Numbered from the stretch's first letter, positions 1-9,036 are shown. The stretch: DNA of 64,000 nucleotides from Nostoc sp. CHAB 5834 (GCA_020829485.1 JAIVFU010000021.1:26870-90869); one strand, 5' to 3'. Notes: generated by a model from the letters alone, not told the origin. A program made the numbers and translations.

Positions 1-239
1 ACCTTGGAAATTGACTGAATGGTAAAGAGTTGGTCGTAGTCCCCAATCTTGTAAACCTGACCATCTACTGTCACAATGCAAATGCTAAACAAGTCCGGGT
101 TTACCTTTGCCAGTTCTGGAATATATTTCGCTACTGCACCCTCCCCCAGTAACTTGTACTGAAAATGCAAATCCTTAAGAACAGCTAATAATGGCGATGG
201 ATCTATTTCTAAATCTCCTTGATGTGTTTGGTTTGTCAT
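1..239 (-). CDS. glsA: Glutaminase A, 5' part (runs off the left edge)
   Basis: Reading the minus strand from an ATG at 239 gives an open frame to the window edge. It contains GEGAVAKYIPELAKV, then ICIVTVDGQVYKIGD, then FTIQSISKV. These match the beginning of the serine-dependent beta-lactamase-like glutaminases (GlsA), which hydrolyse L-glutamine to glutamate and ammonia. The S-x-x-K in SISK is the family's catalytic Ser-Lys pair. Only about 79 codons are present; the family is about 300 residues long, so roughly three quarters of the gene lies outside. A 26-bp hairpin sequence sits about 40 bp upstream of the start. Confidence 0.9.
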   Translation of the reverse strand, partial: MTNQTHQGDLEIDPSPLLAVLKDLHFQYKLLGEGAVAKYIPELAKVNPDLFSICIVTVDGQVYKIGDYDQLFTIQSISK

Positions 240-277
240 CACGCTGATAGCATTCCCCAAAATACTCACTATATATA

Positions 278-303
278 GTAGGGGTACAGCTGTACATCCC
301 TAC
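278..303. repeat. Hairpin upstream of glsA
   Basis: GTAGGG and CCCTAC arms enclose the perfect 12-bp palindrome GTACAGCTGTAC (284-295). It lies in the glsA leader. It could be an operator or a dispersed palindrome; the sequence alone does not decide. Confidence 0.45.
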
Positions 304-1137
304 AGCCGCAAAGATTTTTCAACAGATAGCTTGCTCTAAAAAATCATATTTGAGCAAGTACTTAGTCCATAAAAAGACTAATGTGCTTTATGATACGCCA
401 ATGATTGGAGTTAGAAGCGATCGCAAAGATTTCCTAATTTTTTTATCATTCATCCTGAAAAATATTAAGTTGAGTACATCCCTTTTTTTTATACTCAGTA
501 TTACTGTGATGTCAAGTTACATATATCACTATTTTTAGCCTAGTCATGGAAAATAAAAGTCATAATTAATCTAAGTGGAAAAAACTTGAAAAAAAGATAT
601 TAAACCCAAATTAATTTACATAATTATTTAAGATGTAACTCATATCATGACTTATTCATAGAGAAATCTAAAGATTTTATTAAATAAGTTATTTTGAGTA
701 TTTATGCCGATGTCATTCAATTAAAGTTATATTATCTTCTAATTGGAAATAGCCAAAGTATATGTAATATAAAATACACGGGTAGCGACGAGCCTTTAGA
801 ATCGATGTGAATAGGGTATCGTCGATTTAGCGTGCAATAAGCGTAAAGTTTTTTTAAGAAATTTAGGACTTGTCAAAAAAAGCGTTACATAGCCAAAGTC
901 CGCATTTGAGAAAGGTTTCGCCCTGAAAATTGGAATTTAAATTGAGAGAGTTGCCAAGAATTACGCTAAAACCCTGATCCCCAAGCCAAAAGGTTCGTGC
1001 TAGTCTGTTGCAGTTATAAACAACAAAGTGAAAACAAGACGAATTCGAGTTTTTCAGCAGGGAAGTCACTTTCACAAAGTGAAGAATCCCGCGAATCATA
1101 AAACTTAAATTCTATAGTCGCTTTAAAAAACGGACGC
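304..1137. other. AT-rich spacer, no convincing gene
   Basis: About 830 bp between divergent glsA and the rlpA-like gene. Short open frames at 350-538 (+, TTG start, hydrophobic tail) and 863-1099 (-) have no recognisable family, no good ribosome site and low-complexity AT-rich composition. I do not call them genes. Promoters for both flanking genes must lie here, but I cannot place them. Confidence 0.5.
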
Positions 1138-2241
1138 ATGAATCAAAGACATTTGTGGATTATTGTTACCCTGTCTATGGCTGCTTTGGGTATACCCTCA
1201 GTTGGTTGCACTCAAACCACCAAGGGAAATGCGCTAGCTTCCCAGAAATCACCCGCCCCTGATGTGGTGAAGGTGGGAGAGTACCAATCCAGAGCAGGGA
1301 AACAAACCTTGGATGCTGTGATTACACAAATTCATCCTCACAACATTAGAGGACGTAAGGCGGCAACCCTTTTTATCCGAAATATACCTGTTCTCACCTT
1401 TTTGAGTTCTGTATCAAATACGAATCTTGAAACTAAAAAAGTTGGTGCAATTGGGAATTCTGGGGGCGTACAAAAGTACGCCCTTATTGCTAGCAATTCA
1501 TCAAATGCACTGGATACTGGGAACGTAACGGATGTGAGTAACCAGATTAGCTCCGCCAACAATGACCCAGTTCAGATAGCTGGTGTAATAGCAGCAAAAA
1601 TCAACCAGTTGAATCGGGAAAATGTGGACGGGAGTAAGATTACCGTAAGTTGGAAAGCAGGGGAAAAATCGACTGACAATCAAGCGCAAAACAAAAGCGC
1701 CCCCCTCCAACAAAATGGCGATCGCTATGTAATCAAAATTAATGGCGAAGAATTAGTCGAAATTAACGAAGGTACTCGACTAGCAGATAGTACTAACAAT
1801 CTGGCGCAAGATGCATTGCAAGCAACCAATCGCCTGCGGAGGCTTCTAGGCAATGCATCTCCCTTAAAAGAAATTGCTAATTTACCTGTGCGATCGCCAA
1901 TAGCAATGCCAAAGCAGCCTCAACAGATTGCCGTCGGAGTAGTGCAAACCACCTTGAGAGGCATAGCTTCTTTTTACGGCTATGACTTTTCTGGTAATCG
2001 TACTGCTAGCGGCCAGAGATTCAACCCTGAAGAAATGACTGCCGCTCATCGCAGCTTACCCTTTGGTACAAAAGTCCGTGTAACCAACACCCGCAATGGT
2101 CGTTCTGTAGTACTGCGAATTAATGACCGAGGCCCATTCATTCGGGGTCGAATCATTGACGTGTCTACTGGCGCGGCTCGGGTTTTGGGAATGATGGGCA
2201 GTGGCGTAGCACCAGTACATGTTGAGGTTTTGGGGAAATAG
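1138..2241 (+). CDS. rlpA: RlpA-like septal ring lipoprotein with double-psi beta-barrel domain
   Basis: A 367-residue protein. The N-terminus is a signal peptide ending in a lipobox-like SVGC (Cys 24), so a lipid-anchored envelope protein is likely. The middle (about 40-265) is low-similarity and Ser/Asn/Gln rich. The C-terminal ~95 residues are an RlpA domain, starting GIASFYGYDFSGNRTASGQ and containing AAHRSLPFG and INDRGPF, which carry the His and Asp linked to lytic transglycosylase activity in RlpA. RlpA proteins cut denuded peptidoglycan glycan strands during septation or daughter-cell separation. Its TAG stop lies inside a heptanucleotide repeat. Function of the middle region is unknown. 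Confidence 0.85.
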   Translation: MNQRHLWIIVTLSMAALGIPSVGCTQTTKGNALASQKSPAPDVVKVGEYQSRAGKQTLDAVITQIHPHNIRGRKAATLFIRNIPVLTFLSSVSNTNLETKKVGAIGNSGGVQKYALIASNSSNALDTGNVTDVSNQISSANNDPVQIAGVIAAKINQLNRENVDGSKITVSWKAGEKSTDNQAQNKSAPLQQNGDRYVIKINGEELVEINEGTRLADSTNNLAQDALQATNRLRRLLGNASPLKEIANLPVRSPIAMPKQPQQIAVGVVQTTLRGIASFYGYDFSGNRTASGQRFNPEEMTAAHRSLPFGTKVRVTNTRNGRSVVLRINDRGPFIRGRIIDVSTGAARVLGMMGSGVAPVHVEVLGK

Positions 2242-2285
2242 GGAGTAGGGAATAGGGAGTAGGGAATAGGGAATAGGGAGTAGGG
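2239..2285. repeat. Heptanucleotide tandem repeat (TAGGGAR)n
   Basis: Six full 7-nt units of TAGGGAG or TAGGGAA plus a partial unit. The first TAG is the stop codon of the preceding lipoprotein gene. This is a short tandemly repeated repetitive sequence of the kind common in heterocystous cyanobacteria. Confidence 0.85.
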
Positions 2286-2316
2286 TAAGAAAGTTAATTA
2301 CTTACTCTCCACTCCC

Positions 2317-2467
2317 CAATACGCTTGGGTTAAGGATTTTTGGTACTGATTTTAGACCTGTAGAGACGCGTTAGCGTAGCGGGGCGTTCGCTTTTAGCGT
2401 CTCCAAGAGTTGCCCAGTACAATTTCGCGTCTCTACCAAGGTTTTTGAGCTTAACCCAAGCGTATTG
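2317..2467. mobile_element. MITE-like element, family 1 copy A, perfect 18-bp terminal inverted repeats
   Basis: The left end CAATACGCTTGGGTTAAG (2317-2334) is exactly complementary to the right end CTTAACCCAAGCGTATTG (2450-2467). The 151-bp element has no coding capacity, and its interior carries GTAGAGACGCG and GCGTCTC-type palindromes. A second, shorter copy follows sodB. Confidence 0.8.
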
Positions 2468-2488
2468 ACTCTTGTCCCTCAATATCCT

Positions 2489-2524
2489 CCCCCACTCCCC
2501 ACTCCCCACTCCCCACTCCCCACC
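2489..2524. repeat. Heptanucleotide tandem repeat (CCCCACT)n
   Basis: About four to five copies of a 7-nt C-rich unit just upstream of panC-cmk. The long open frame that starts at 2472 reads through it, which is one reason to reject that start. Confidence 0.8.
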
Positions 2525-2615
2525 CTCCAACAATTCCCCTAGTTCAATCATCTCTTCCCTCTCTTTCAGATATAAACTAACGGGGGAGGGATCGATAAGA
2601 ACTAGGGGTATTTTT

Positions 2616-4220
2616 GTGCGCCTGCTGACAACAGTCGCAGCTTTACGCTGCTATTTAACTAAACGCTGCTCAGAAAACAAGCTAATTGCGGTTACTGAGG
2701 ATCTGAGGCTGGATGAGATGACTGGCTGGTATCAGACGGCAGTCGGTCTGGTGCCAACGATGGGAAATTTGCATCAAGGTCATTTAAGCTTAATTCAACG
2801 GGCGCGGCAAGAAAATTCTACGGTGATTGTAAGTATTTTCGTCAATCCCCTGCAATTTGCTCCCAATGAGGATTATCAACGCTATCCCCGCACTTTAGAG
2901 CAAGACCAACAATTTTGCGAACAAGCTGGGGTAGATGCAATTTTTGCGCCAACTCCTGAAGAGATGGCAGTTCCCCAGAAGAGTATACAAGAATCAAAGG
3001 TTACACAAGTTATCCCCCCATCTGCTATGATAACAGGCTTGTGTGGTCGTTCTCGGCAAGGTCACTTTCAGGGTGTCGCTACGATTGTTACCAAACTTTT
3101 CAACTTGGTACAGCCTGACCGTGCCTACTTTGGCCAAAAGGATGGTCAGCAACTGGCAATTATTAAACGCTTAGTAGCTGACTTAAATTTGCCAGTAGAA
3201 ATTGTTGGTTGTCCAATAGTGCGGGAAGCTTCGGGTCTTGCCTTCAGTTCTCGTAATCAATATTTGACTGCAACGGCAAAAGAGCAAGCAACGGCATTAT
3301 ATCGCGGCTTGCGACGGGCTGAAGCTGCTTTTATTGCAGGCGATCGCAATAGTAACAAGTTGATAGCATTAGTACAGCAACAAGTGGCTATAGTCAAGAC
3401 GATTTTAGTGGAATATATTGAATTGGTTGAACCGACTACGTTAATGTCTTTAGAAAAAGTTCAGGAGGAAGGAATGTTGGCGATCGCAGCTCGTCTTGGG
3501 TCTACACGTTTGATTGACAATATTATATTGCGTGATCGTCAACCCATTATCGCCATTGATGGCCCAGCCGGGGCTGGAAAATCCACTGTGGCGCGTCAAG
3601 TGGCAGCAAATCTAAATCTAGTGTATTTAGATACAGGAGCAATGTACCGGGCTGTAACTTGGTTAGTTCTGCAAAAGGGAATTGCCATTGATGATGAGTG
3701 TGCGATCGCGGAATTAACTAGCCAGTGTAAAATTGAACTTACCCCTAATCAAGATTTACAATCGTCCGTGCGAGTTTGGATTGACGGTACTGATGTTACG
3801 CAGGCAATTCGCACCATTGAGGTAACTTCTATTGTATCTGCGATCGCTGCACAAAGCGCTGTCCGTCAAGCACTGGTTAAACAACAGCAAAATTGGGGAA
3901 AGAAAGGCGGTTTAGTAGCTGAAGGCCGGGACATCGGTACTTATGTATTCCCCGATGCTGAAGTGAAAATCTTCTTAACCGCTTCTGTGGGTGAACGCGC
4001 CCGTCGTCGCCAGGAAGACTTTAACAAACAAGGTCAACCCGAAGTGAGTTTAGAGCAACTAGAACGGGACATTGCTGAACGTGACTGGAAAGATAGTACA
4101 CGCAAAGTTTCCCCTTTGCAAAAAGCAGCCGATGCGGTTGAAGTTCAAACCGATGGTCTGAATATTTCTGAAGTCATAGCACAAATTGTGAACTACTACC
4201 AGCAGCGTTTATCTCAGTAG
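2616..4220 (+). CDS. panC/cmk: Bifunctional pantoate--beta-alanine ligase / cytidylate kinase
   Basis: A cyanobacterial fusion of about 534 residues. The PanC half (about 1-285) has VPTMGNLHQGHLSL (HxGH nucleotide site), FVNPLQF and GLCGRSRQGHFQGV. It joins pantoate and beta-alanine with ATP in the pantothenate/CoA pathway. The Cmk half (about 310-534) begins IIAIDGPAGAGKST (P-loop) and has LDTGAMYRAVT and EGRDIGTYVFP. It phosphorylates CMP and dCMP. The frame is open back to 2472, but that part is translated heptad repeat; the GTG at 2616 (VRLLTTVAALR) matches the usual family start. The usual MGALH reads MGNLH here, a mild variation. Confidence 0.93.
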   Translation: MRLLTTVAALRCYLTKRCSENKLIAVTEDLRLDEMTGWYQTAVGLVPTMGNLHQGHLSLIQRARQENSTVIVSIFVNPLQFAPNEDYQRYPRTLEQDQQFCEQAGVDAIFAPTPEEMAVPQKSIQESKVTQVIPPSAMITGLCGRSRQGHFQGVATIVTKLFNLVQPDRAYFGQKDGQQLAIIKRLVADLNLPVEIVGCPIVREASGLAFSSRNQYLTATAKEQATALYRGLRRAEAAFIAGDRNSNKLIALVQQQVAIVKTILVEYIELVEPTTLMSLEKVQEEGMLAIAARLGSTRLIDNIILRDRQPIIAIDGPAGAGKSTVARQVAANLNLVYLDTGAMYRAVTWLVLQKGIAIDDECAIAELTSQCKIELTPNQDLQSSVRVWIDGTDVTQAIRTIEVTSIVSAIAAQSAVRQALVKQQQNWGKKGGLVAEGRDIGTYVFPDAEVKIFLTASVGERARRRQEDFNKQGQPEVSLEQLERDIAERDWKDSTRKVSPLQKAADAVEVQTDGLNISEVIAQIVNYYQQRLSQ

Positions 4221-4337
4221 TAATGTACCACTATTTGGTGTTAGTTTTTTAGTTCAAAAGGGTGGTGGGTGAGTGATGATTCACTTACCATCCTTAGAAG
4301 ATGTTTTAAAAGTCCTCTTGTCGGTATCAAAACTTTT

Positions 4338-4416
4338 AGATCCCCCTAAATCCCCCGATAAATTGGGGGACTTTGATTCCGGTTCCCCCCTTTTCAAGGG
4401 GGGTTAGGGGGGATCT
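4338..4416. repeat. C/G-rich inverted repeat AGATCCCCCTAA...
   Basis: The ends AGATCCCCCTAA and TTAGGGGGGATCT are near-complementary, with two internal hairpins. It resembles other C-run repeats in this window (near 14900 and 45450). It lies downstream of panC-cmk and could fold as a strong hairpin in the transcript. Confidence 0.7.
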
Positions 4417-4490
4417 TTATACAACTCGATACTTTACAAATATCCTCTTAAAACTGCACCCAGAAACAGCCCAGAAGCAAAAAATTAAAA

Positions 4491-4523
4491 TAATTCGTAA
4501 TTCGTAATTCGTAATTCGTAATT
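4491..4523. repeat. Heptanucleotide tandem repeat (TAATTCG)n
   Basis: Four perfect units of TAATTCG plus TAATT. Confidence 0.85.
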
Positions 4524-4716
4524 AAAATTTATTCTATTAGTCTGCACATTTTAGATTATTTAAATTACTAAATCATCACGCTTTCGACAGATCCCTCACA
4601 TCATAATTAATCCCGCTACAGATAGAAGCCTCAAAGCTTTAATTGCTAAATGCTAAGTTAAAGGCAGTTTTTGCTGAAGGCAGAAGGACAGCAGTTGATC
4701 CACTTGGGGTTTACTC

Positions 4717-4785
4717 CTTCTCTGCCAGAGGCTTGTCTGCGACACGCTGTTCGCGTTCGCCAACGCCTAGCGTCTCGTAGAGAAG
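4717..4785. repeat. Palindromic dispersed repeat (CTTCTCTGC...AGAGAAG)
   Basis: The ends CTTCTCT and AGAGAAG are complementary, and the interior holds GCGTTCGCCAACGC and CTAGCGTCTCG. A related sequence lies at 59145-59190. The rest of the 4221-5223 spacer holds other repeats and no gene. Confidence 0.6.
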
Positions 4786-4889
4786 ACCGCACCGCTTCCA
4801 AAAGTTAAAACCTGCTCAAGAAGCTGATTTAACTCGTTGGCATTTGATATTTAATTATGCCTACCTACCTACTTAATTACTTATTGGTC

Positions 4890-4982
4890 TAGGACTTACG
4901 CATCAGGTACGAAATTTCGGGGCAATTCATGAATTGCCCCTACAGAAAATCAAGGCTTTCACTGCCTTTTTGCATAAGTTCT
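4890..4982. mobile_element. MITE-like element, family 2 copy A (TAGGACTTACGCA ends)
   Basis: A 93-bp element with ends TAGGACTTACGCA and a degenerate TTTTGCATAAGTTCT. The interior (GGGGCAATTCATGAATTGCCCC, split by its own symmetry, and CAAGGCTTTCACTGCC) matches the element at 22684-22776 in opposite orientation, so the two are copies. Confidence 0.75.
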
Positions 4983-5223
4983 GTGGTCTTTAGCTAGGAA
5001 ATATTAGTCATTTTTATTTATAGTCATTATTTCCTAGTGATTTGACTTATTTTACTTATTAGACAAGTACTTTGTTTTTATCTTCACTTTGGTAGTAAAA
5101 TGACGATGTTAAGTTTTATGTTTCATTATTAAAGACATAAAACCTTAAAAATAAAAGCTGTTAATTTCCTAAGCTTCTGCAATAGCTTAAAACTGGAAAC
5201 TGGAAAAGAGAGGATTTGACACA

Positions 5224-5826
5224 ATGGCATTTTTACAAGACCCACTACCCTTCGATATTAATGCTTTAGAGCCTTATGGCATGAAAGCTGAAACTTTCGA
5301 GTATCACTATGGCAAACATCACAAAGCTTATGTAGACAACCTCAACAAGCTCACTGAAGGTACAGAACTTGCTAATAAGTCTCTGGAAGAGGTGATCAAA
5401 ACTTCCTTCAACGACTCCTCGAAAGCGGGAATCTTCAACAACGCTGCCCAAGTTTGGAACCATACCTTCTTTTGGAATTCCTTGAAACCAAAAGGTGGCG
5501 GCACACCCACTGGCGATCTCGCAGCCAAAATTGATAAAGATTTTGGTAGCTTTGACAAATTTAAGGAAGAGTTCTCTAACGCCGCCGCAACTCAATTCGG
5601 TAGTGGCTGGTCTTGGCTCATTGATGATGGTGGTACGCTGAAGGTGATCAAAACACCAAATGCAGAAAACCCTCTAGCTCATGGTAAGAAGGCACTCTTA
5701 ACCTTGGATGTTTGGGAACACGCCTACTACATTGACTTTAGAAACGCCCGTCCGGCGTTCATCAAGAATTTCCTAGATAACTTGGTCAACTGGGACTTTG
5801 CTGCTGAAAACTTGGCTCAAGCTTAA
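5224..5826 (+). CDS. sodB: Superoxide dismutase, iron type
   Basis: A 200-residue SodB that converts superoxide to oxygen and hydrogen peroxide, with no signal peptide, so probably cytosolic. The four metal ligands are visible: His28 (FEYHYGKHH), His80 (NHTFFW), and Asp162 and His166 (DVWEHAYY). AAQVWNHTFFW and FGSGWSWL favour the Fe type over Mn. Length is normal. The ATG at 5224 follows an AGAGAGGA ribosome site. A di-heme peroxidase lies downstream, but a terminator separates them. Confidence 0.96.
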   Translation: MAFLQDPLPFDINALEPYGMKAETFEYHYGKHHKAYVDNLNKLTEGTELANKSLEEVIKTSFNDSSKAGIFNNAAQVWNHTFFWNSLKPKGGGTPTGDLAAKIDKDFGSFDKFKEEFSNAAATQFGSGWSWLIDDGGTLKVIKTPNAENPLAHGKKALLTLDVWEHAYYIDFRNARPAFIKNFLDNLVNWDFAAENLAQA

Positions 5827-5828
5827 TC

Positions 5829-5892
5829 CAATACGCTTGGGTTAAGGATAATAGTAGGTTGGGTTGAACATTCGTGTTACCCAAGCATATTG
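5829..5892. mobile_element. MITE-like element, family 1 copy B
   Basis: It starts 3 bp after the sodB stop codon. The left end CAATACGCTTGGGTTAAG is identical to that of the 2317-2467 element; the right end GTTACCCAAGCATATTG is slightly degenerate. At 64 bp it is a shortened derivative and would form a hairpin at the end of the sodB message. Confidence 0.75.
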
Positions 5893-6057
5893 AAGCTTAA
5901 TCAATTAAAAGTTTTAAAATAATTATCAGTTATTAGTAATAATTGATAATTATTTTTTTAATCATAACTAAAAAACTGTTGATTAGAACTAGTTGTGACA
6001 ATAGGTTTTACTAAATATATAAATTCAAAATAATTAGTTAATAGGAAATATTATCAG

Positions 6058-6086
6058 CAGCCATGATTAGCATCATGGCTGTTTTT
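6058..6086 (+). terminator. Intrinsic terminator
   Basis: Perfect 10-bp stem CAGCCATGAT / ATCATGGCTG, loop TAGC, then TTTTT. It lies about 230 bp after the sodB stop and probably ends the sodB transcript. Confidence 0.85.
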
Positions 6087-6379
6087 GATTGGCTAGGCAT
6101 ATAGAGCAGAGGCTTTCTAGACAGGATATAAAGTTATAGTGAGCTACTGAATAAAGAGTTGGTAAAAGAGAACTTATTGAAGCCTAAAAATTTGATAATT
6201 AACTATCTGTCATGAAATACAAAAAAATTCCGAGTAGTAGGTGGAGCAGTAATGCTTTAACCCTTGACAACGAATAACAATGCTGATGTGAACACATGAG
6301 AAAAATGCAAATTGGCACCACCTTTGTGGTTGCTGTGTTAGCCAGACTTACTGATCTGGCATCAAGGTTGTCAAGGAGA

Positions 6380-8422
6380 ATGAAAAGCGGTGTGACGATC
6401 GCAGCAGTAGTTGCGATCGCAGTGTTAGCAGGACACACTGTATCGGCACAGATAACGCCGCCCTCCCAGCCCCTAGCTTCGCTAAAAAGCGTACCGATAC
6501 CGGGGCCAGACTATACAGGCTATGTCAAAGATAAGAGCAAAGCGATCGCTCTAGGAAAGGCTCTTTTCTGGGATATGCAGATTGGCAGCGATGGTAGGAC
6601 ATCGTGTGCTACTTGTCATTTCAAAGCCGGAGTAGACAGCAGAATTAAAAACCAGCTGAATCCAGGGATTTTGCGTGTGGATGCAAGTGGTAATGCCAAT
6701 CCTGATAATACTTTCAGTCTCGGAGGGCCAAACTACACGCTCAAGCCCACAGATTTTCCATTCCACAAACTGGCAGATGTAAACAACCGTAACTCTGCTG
6801 TTATTTCTGACATTAACGATATCGCCTCCTCCGAAGGAGTCTTCAATACCAAGTTCTTGAGTACCACTTCTGGTAATCCTCAAGACAATGTGACTCAACT
6901 CAACGATCCAATCTTCAACGTGGGAGGCATCAAAACCCGTCGGGTGGAGCCGCGCAATACACCGACCATGATTAATGCGGTGTACAATTTCCGCAACTTC
7001 TGGGATGGACGAGCTCAGAACTACTTCAATGGGGTTAATCCGTTTGGTAAAAGAGATCCCAACGCTAAACTTTACAAAGTACCAATTCCTCTATTTCCAC
7101 CACAACAAGTCAGCGTTCAGCTTAAGAATTCATCTCTCGCTTCCCAAGCAGTCGGGCCACCACTTAGCTCATTTGAGATGTCTGCTGACGGACGCACCTT
7201 TGAGGATGTCAGTAACAAGACGGTTGGGACAACAAGCCTACTAAGTGGGATCATAGATATCTTCAAAAGCCTTCCCACAGGCTTAAAGCTTCCCAGAGAC
7301 CTTGGTCAAAAATTACTTTCCCCGAATCTGAAAGCACTCGCACAACAGAACGTGGCTGTTGACGACAGTGTTTTGGGTATTTATAGAGCGTTTGATGGAA
7401 AAGGTCTGAATCAGAGCTACAAACAGCTAATTCAGGCTGCCTTCGACCCACAGTGGTGGAATTCCACATGGTCAATTCAGGTTGATAAAAATGACGGTAG
7501 TCGGCAACCAGTCCTCTTGGGTTTGGGAAGTATTCTCGATCCAAACAAGAAGACATACACCTTGATGGAGTACAACTTTTCGCTTTTCTTCGGGCTAGCG
7601 GTTCAACTGTACGAGTCCACACTAATATCTGACAATGCGCCTATCGATCAATACTTTGATGGCAACCAAAACGCCTTAAATCCACAGCAATTGAGGGGTA
7701 AACAGCTTTTCGAGGGAGCTGCCAAATGCATCAACTGTCACGGTGGGGCAGAATTTACCAATGCTTCCGTGAAAAACGTGCAGAATCAACGACTCGAATA
7801 CATGATCATGGGGGATGGACAACAAGCCGTCTATGACAACGGCTTTTACAACATTGGTGTCAGACCCACTACAGACGACTTAGGCGTGGGTGGTAAAGAC
7901 CCCTTTGGTAATCCGCTTTCGGAGTCACGAGTAGCTCAACTAGGGAAATTCCAGCAGCTTCTCGGTGCAACACCCAATATCACAGTCAGCCCCAACCAGA
8001 GAATAGCCGCAGACGGAGCCTTCAAGGTGCCCACACTTCGCAACGTGGAACTAACCGCCCCGTACTTCCACAATGGTGGGAAGTTGACCCTCAAGGAAGT
8101 GGTTGAGTTTTACAATCGTGGTGGTGACTTTCACGAGCAGAACATTGCCAATCTAGATGCGGATATCGAGAACCTTAACCTGAGCAATCAGGATAAAGAT
8201 GACCTGGTAGCTTTTATGAAAGCGCTCACTGACGAGCGAGTTCGTTATGAGAAAGCGCCCTTCGACCATCCCCAGTTGTTCATCCATAATGGACATCCAG
8301 GAAACGAAACCTCCGTTACCAACGATGGCACCGGAAAAGCTACAGATGAGCTTCTTGAGATCCCATCTGTTGGTCGTAATGGTCGCAGTACTCCGCCTTC
8401 CAACTTCCTTGCGACTCCGTAA
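6380..8422 (+). CDS. Di-heme cytochrome c peroxidase / MauG-family protein, exported
   Basis: From ATG 6380 the product has 680 residues with a clear signal peptide (MKSGVTIAAVVAIAVLAG, cleavage near VSAQ). The frame is also open from ATG 6296 (28 more residues). An AAGGAG lies very close before 6380, so the start is uncertain. Two haem c motifs are visible: CATCH (codons from 6605) and CINCH (from 7727). C-terminal FKVPTLRNVELTAPYFHNGG is typical of the CCP/MauG family. The likely role is periplasmic peroxide reduction or a MauG-like oxidation. The two haem sites are about 374 residues apart, much wider than in classical ~330-residue bacterial CCPs, so the domains carry large insertions. Confidence 0.85.
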   Translation: MKSGVTIAAVVAIAVLAGHTVSAQITPPSQPLASLKSVPIPGPDYTGYVKDKSKAIALGKALFWDMQIGSDGRTSCATCHFKAGVDSRIKNQLNPGILRVDASGNANPDNTFSLGGPNYTLKPTDFPFHKLADVNNRNSAVISDINDIASSEGVFNTKFLSTTSGNPQDNVTQLNDPIFNVGGIKTRRVEPRNTPTMINAVYNFRNFWDGRAQNYFNGVNPFGKRDPNAKLYKVPIPLFPPQQVSVQLKNSSLASQAVGPPLSSFEMSADGRTFEDVSNKTVGTTSLLSGIIDIFKSLPTGLKLPRDLGQKLLSPNLKALAQQNVAVDDSVLGIYRAFDGKGLNQSYKQLIQAAFDPQWWNSTWSIQVDKNDGSRQPVLLGLGSILDPNKKTYTLMEYNFSLFFGLAVQLYESTLISDNAPIDQYFDGNQNALNPQQLRGKQLFEGAAKCINCHGGAEFTNASVKNVQNQRLEYMIMGDGQQAVYDNGFYNIGVRPTTDDLGVGGKDPFGNPLSESRVAQLGKFQQLLGATPNITVSPNQRIAADGAFKVPTLRNVELTAPYFHNGGKLTLKEVVEFYNRGGDFHEQNIANLDADIENLNLSNQDKDDLVAFMKALTDERVRYEKAPFDHPQLFIHNGHPGNETSVTNDGTGKATDELLEIPSVGRNGRSTPPSNFLATP

Positions 8423-8431
8423 ACAGCCTCT

Positions 8432-8610
8432 TAAACCACGTCTATCTTCAAACCTGTAGTTCTGCTCTGATGAAAAGGATTTGCCCTTATCCCCCAACCC
8501 TCCCAGATATGGGATTCGGGGAGCTAGAATTTCAAAGTCCCTCTCCCAGATATGGGAGAGGGATTTAGGGTGAGGGCGAAAACTATGGTTCTCAACTTAG
8601 ATGAGGTTTA
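8432..8610. mobile_element. 179-bp dispersed repeat, copy A
   Basis: The ends TAAACCACGTCTA and TAGATGAGGTTTA form an imperfect terminal inverted repeat. The interior contains paired CCCTCTCCCAGATATGGGAG-type hairpins. A closely similar copy lies in inverted orientation at 53836-54005. Confidence 0.8.
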
Positions 8611-8661
8611 GTACAGCTTTGCGTAAAATCGTAGCGTTTTTAATGCAAGGGGACGCATTGG

Positions 8662-8768
8662 TATAGCGGTTCCCATTCAGATGCGGTACAACATTACATC
8701 GCGAGGTGTAAGGGCACGGCAGTGCCGTGCCCCTATGGGTGTACTTCACGTAAACGAAAACCGCTATA
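8662..8768. mobile_element. MITE-like element, family 3 copy A (TATAGCGGTT ends)
   Basis: 10-bp perfect terminal inverted repeats TATAGCGGTT (8662-8671) and AACCGCTATA (8759-8768). The interior has GGGCACGGCAGTGCCGTGCCC-like symmetry. The tandem array at 8769 starts immediately after its right end. Confidence 0.7.
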
Positions 8769-8915
8769 TTGTCAGTCGATGCATTGGTATTGTCAGTCGA
8801 TGCATTGGTATTGTCAGCCGATGCATTGGTATTGTCAGCCGATGCATTGGCATTGTCAGCCGATGCATTGGCATTGTCAGTCGATGCATTGGCATTGTCA
8901 GTCGATGCATTGGCA
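8769..8915. repeat. 21-bp tandem repeat, seven units
   Basis: Seven consecutive 21-nt units TTGTCAGYCGATGCATTGGYA, varying at only two C/T positions. The unit is a multiple of three and lacks stop codons in several frames, so artificial open frames run through it on both strands. I see no ribosome site or family match, so I treat it as non-coding. A strong terminator follows at 9002. Confidence 0.9.
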
Positions 8916-9001
8916 TTGCAGGGTATTGCCAAATTTAATTCGCTACGAATTAATGAAATGTTGTACTTAGTTGACTCTCCCTGATCCCCTTTGGTTTCTC
9001 T

Positions 9002-9036
9002 AAACTGCCTCCTGTATCGTAAAGGAGGCAGTTTTT
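9002..9036 (+). terminator. Intrinsic terminator after the 21-bp repeat region
   Basis: Perfect 11-bp stem AAACTGCCTCC / GGAGGCAGTTT with an 11-nt loop and a T run. No coding gene ends shortly before it on the plus strand; the nearest is the peroxidase, ending at 8422. Confidence 0.8.

Noticed and set aside
863..1099. 78-codon minus-strand frame upstream of the rlpA-like gene
   Set aside because: No ribosome site, no recognisable segment, AT-rich random composition.
2472..2615. N-terminal extension of PanC-Cmk
   Set aside because: It is translated heptanucleotide repeat (PHSPLPTPHSPP); family members start at the position of GTG 2616.
8681..8984. Overlapping open frames through the 21-bp repeats on both strands
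   Set aside because: They exist only because the unit is a multiple of three without stops; no ribosome site, no family, and several frames are equally open.
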